A DNA stretch of 64,000 nucleotides, from the NCBI GenBank assembly GCA_010093605.1, contig MU004191.1:1481832-1545831 (forward strand), in the 5' to 3' direction. Numbering within the stretch: the stretch's first letter is position 1; each line of letters opens with the position of its first letter. This DNA comes from Lophium mytilinum. Taxonomy: Eukaryota; Ascomycota; Dothideomycetes; Mytilinidiales; Mytilinidiaceae. The translations under genes were made by a program, and so were the position numbers. Of this stretch, positions 63,514-64,000 are shown piece after piece. Under the pieces are notes generated by a model. It was not told where the DNA came from, did not search any database, and was given only the letters and a program-made list of their open reading frames with translations.

Positions 63514-64000
63514 CGCAGTAGCTCTAGCGCCCGCTGCCGCGCCCATTCGCGGCGGGTATGTGAGTTCGCTGGTATTGGGTCGCAGGTTGGGGATGTGGAA
63601 GGCGACAACGTAGGTGGTTCTGCGGTTGCGGGAACGGCTGTTGCAGCCTGATGCTCCGGTATTGTAGAAGATGGCGCCGCTGCATTACCCATCTCAATAT
63701 CTGGCTGGGGCCGCACTGGCGCGCTGAAAACTCGCCGTTCTGCCATTGCATGCAGAATATTGCCACCCATGAGACCGTGTCTTCTGCCTCCGCTCTGCGC
63801 AGGAACTGCTGACGCTGGAGCAGGTAAGGAAGTCGCCGCAATCTGGGATTGCGATGATCTGCGTCCGCGACTAGTGATTCGCCGTATCTGCCCAATGAAG
63901 GCATTGACTTCCGGTGGAGTACCAGACTGTGCGCGTTGGCGATAACGCCTGATGTAACGCTCGCGTCGGACCATGGCGTTTGTGATAATATCAGGGCAGT
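63414..64000 (-). CDS. Unrecognised Arg-rich protein, 5' end probably outside the window
   Basis: An open frame ends at 63414 (GRVLGK-like end, IFPSA stop). An ATG at 63974 would give 186 residues, but the frame stays open to the right edge, so the start may lie beyond. The N-terminal part is basic (RRERYIRRYRQRAQSG), the middle is Ala/Pro/Thr-rich, and the end has a charged helix (ALELLRSRR, ALEEAEARRERGWRR). No domain known. The last part lies inside a tandem duplication, and the proximal copy keeps the gene intact. Confidence 0.6.
   Translation of the reverse strand, partial: CPDIITNAMVRRERYIRRYRQRAQSGTPPEVNAFIGQIRRITSRGRRSSQSQIAATSLPAPASAVPAQSGGRRHGLMGGNILHAMAERRVFSAPVRPQPDIEMGNAAAPSSTIPEHQAATAVPATAEPPTLSPSTSPTCDPIPANSHTRREWARQRALELLRSRRPPEVVALEEAEARRERGWRRVLGKIFPSA

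Noticed and set aside
1-64000. tRNA, rRNA, CRISPR array, secondary-metabolite cluster or viral remnant
   Set aside because: None of the expected signatures was seen on reading both strands. tRNA genes with introns could be missed by eye.

Overview
This window is nuclear DNA from a filamentous ascomycete (Pezizomycotina). Most genes carry several short introns of about 50-65 nt with GT-AG ends and CTAAC/CTGAC-like branch sites. Genes lie close together on both strands, and the protein set is that of filamentous fungi: an Asi3-like RING membrane protein, an M43 secreted protease, a CE3-type esterase, and core eukaryotic machinery. A Dothideomycete is my guess; the sequence alone does not fix the class. 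There is no operon, CRISPR array, rRNA or tRNA that I can support.

Layout. 0.3-7.1 kb: an Asi1/Asi3-like multi-pass RING protein, then an F-box/beta-propeller/UIM protein. 7.1-13.7 kb: gene-poor, apart from a start-less open frame at 7.9-8.6 kb that looks like the end of a real gene. 13.7-14.9 kb: a protein with three cysteine repeats. 14.9-18.7 kb: gene-poor, with two terminal-inverted-repeat elements that have TA target sites. 18.7-26.9 kb: mitochondrial RNA polymerase (RPO41) and the splicing helicase PRP22, divergent. 27-29.5 kb: an F-box/2EXR-like gene and a catalytically degenerate eIF4A-like half-helicase with a hairpin inside an intron. 30-33 kb: an M43B metalloprotease and a four-helix membrane protein. 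33.8-38.2 kb: an ERCC6L2-like Snf2 ATPase and the exosome subunit SKI6/RRP41, divergent. 39.5-46.0 kb: a small conserved protein, POL32 and tubulin cofactor D (TBCD), the last two divergent. 46.9-49.6 kb: a secreted CE3 esterase, PET117 and VMA10, the last two divergent. 50.1-54.0 kb: a lipase-like alpha/beta hydrolase with an extreme intron arrangement, and a PPxY arrestin. 54.9-60.8 kb: UBE2C-type E2 and an ELL elongation factor. 61.6-64 kb: an F-box gene broken by an assembly gap, and a gene running off the right edge whose 3' end is tandemly duplicated.

The genes do not form one pathway. Several belong to central systems: transcription (RPO41, ELL), splicing and decay (PRP22, SKI6), replication and repair (POL32, ERCC6L2-like), ubiquitin (RING, F-box, E2), and the microtubule and V-ATPase systems. 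I saw no secondary-metabolite cluster.

The most interesting signals are small-scale. The lipase gene has an 8-nt exon, a 10-nt exon, a 2-nt exon and a probable twin intron (stwintron). VMA10 has an ATG-only first exon and a 9-nt microexon. The eIF4A-like gene has lost nearly every catalytic motif. Many genes switch from C-ending codons in the 5' part to G-ending codons in the 3' part. Exon boundaries were worked out by eye from splice signals and reading-frame continuity, and have not been tested against RNA data.
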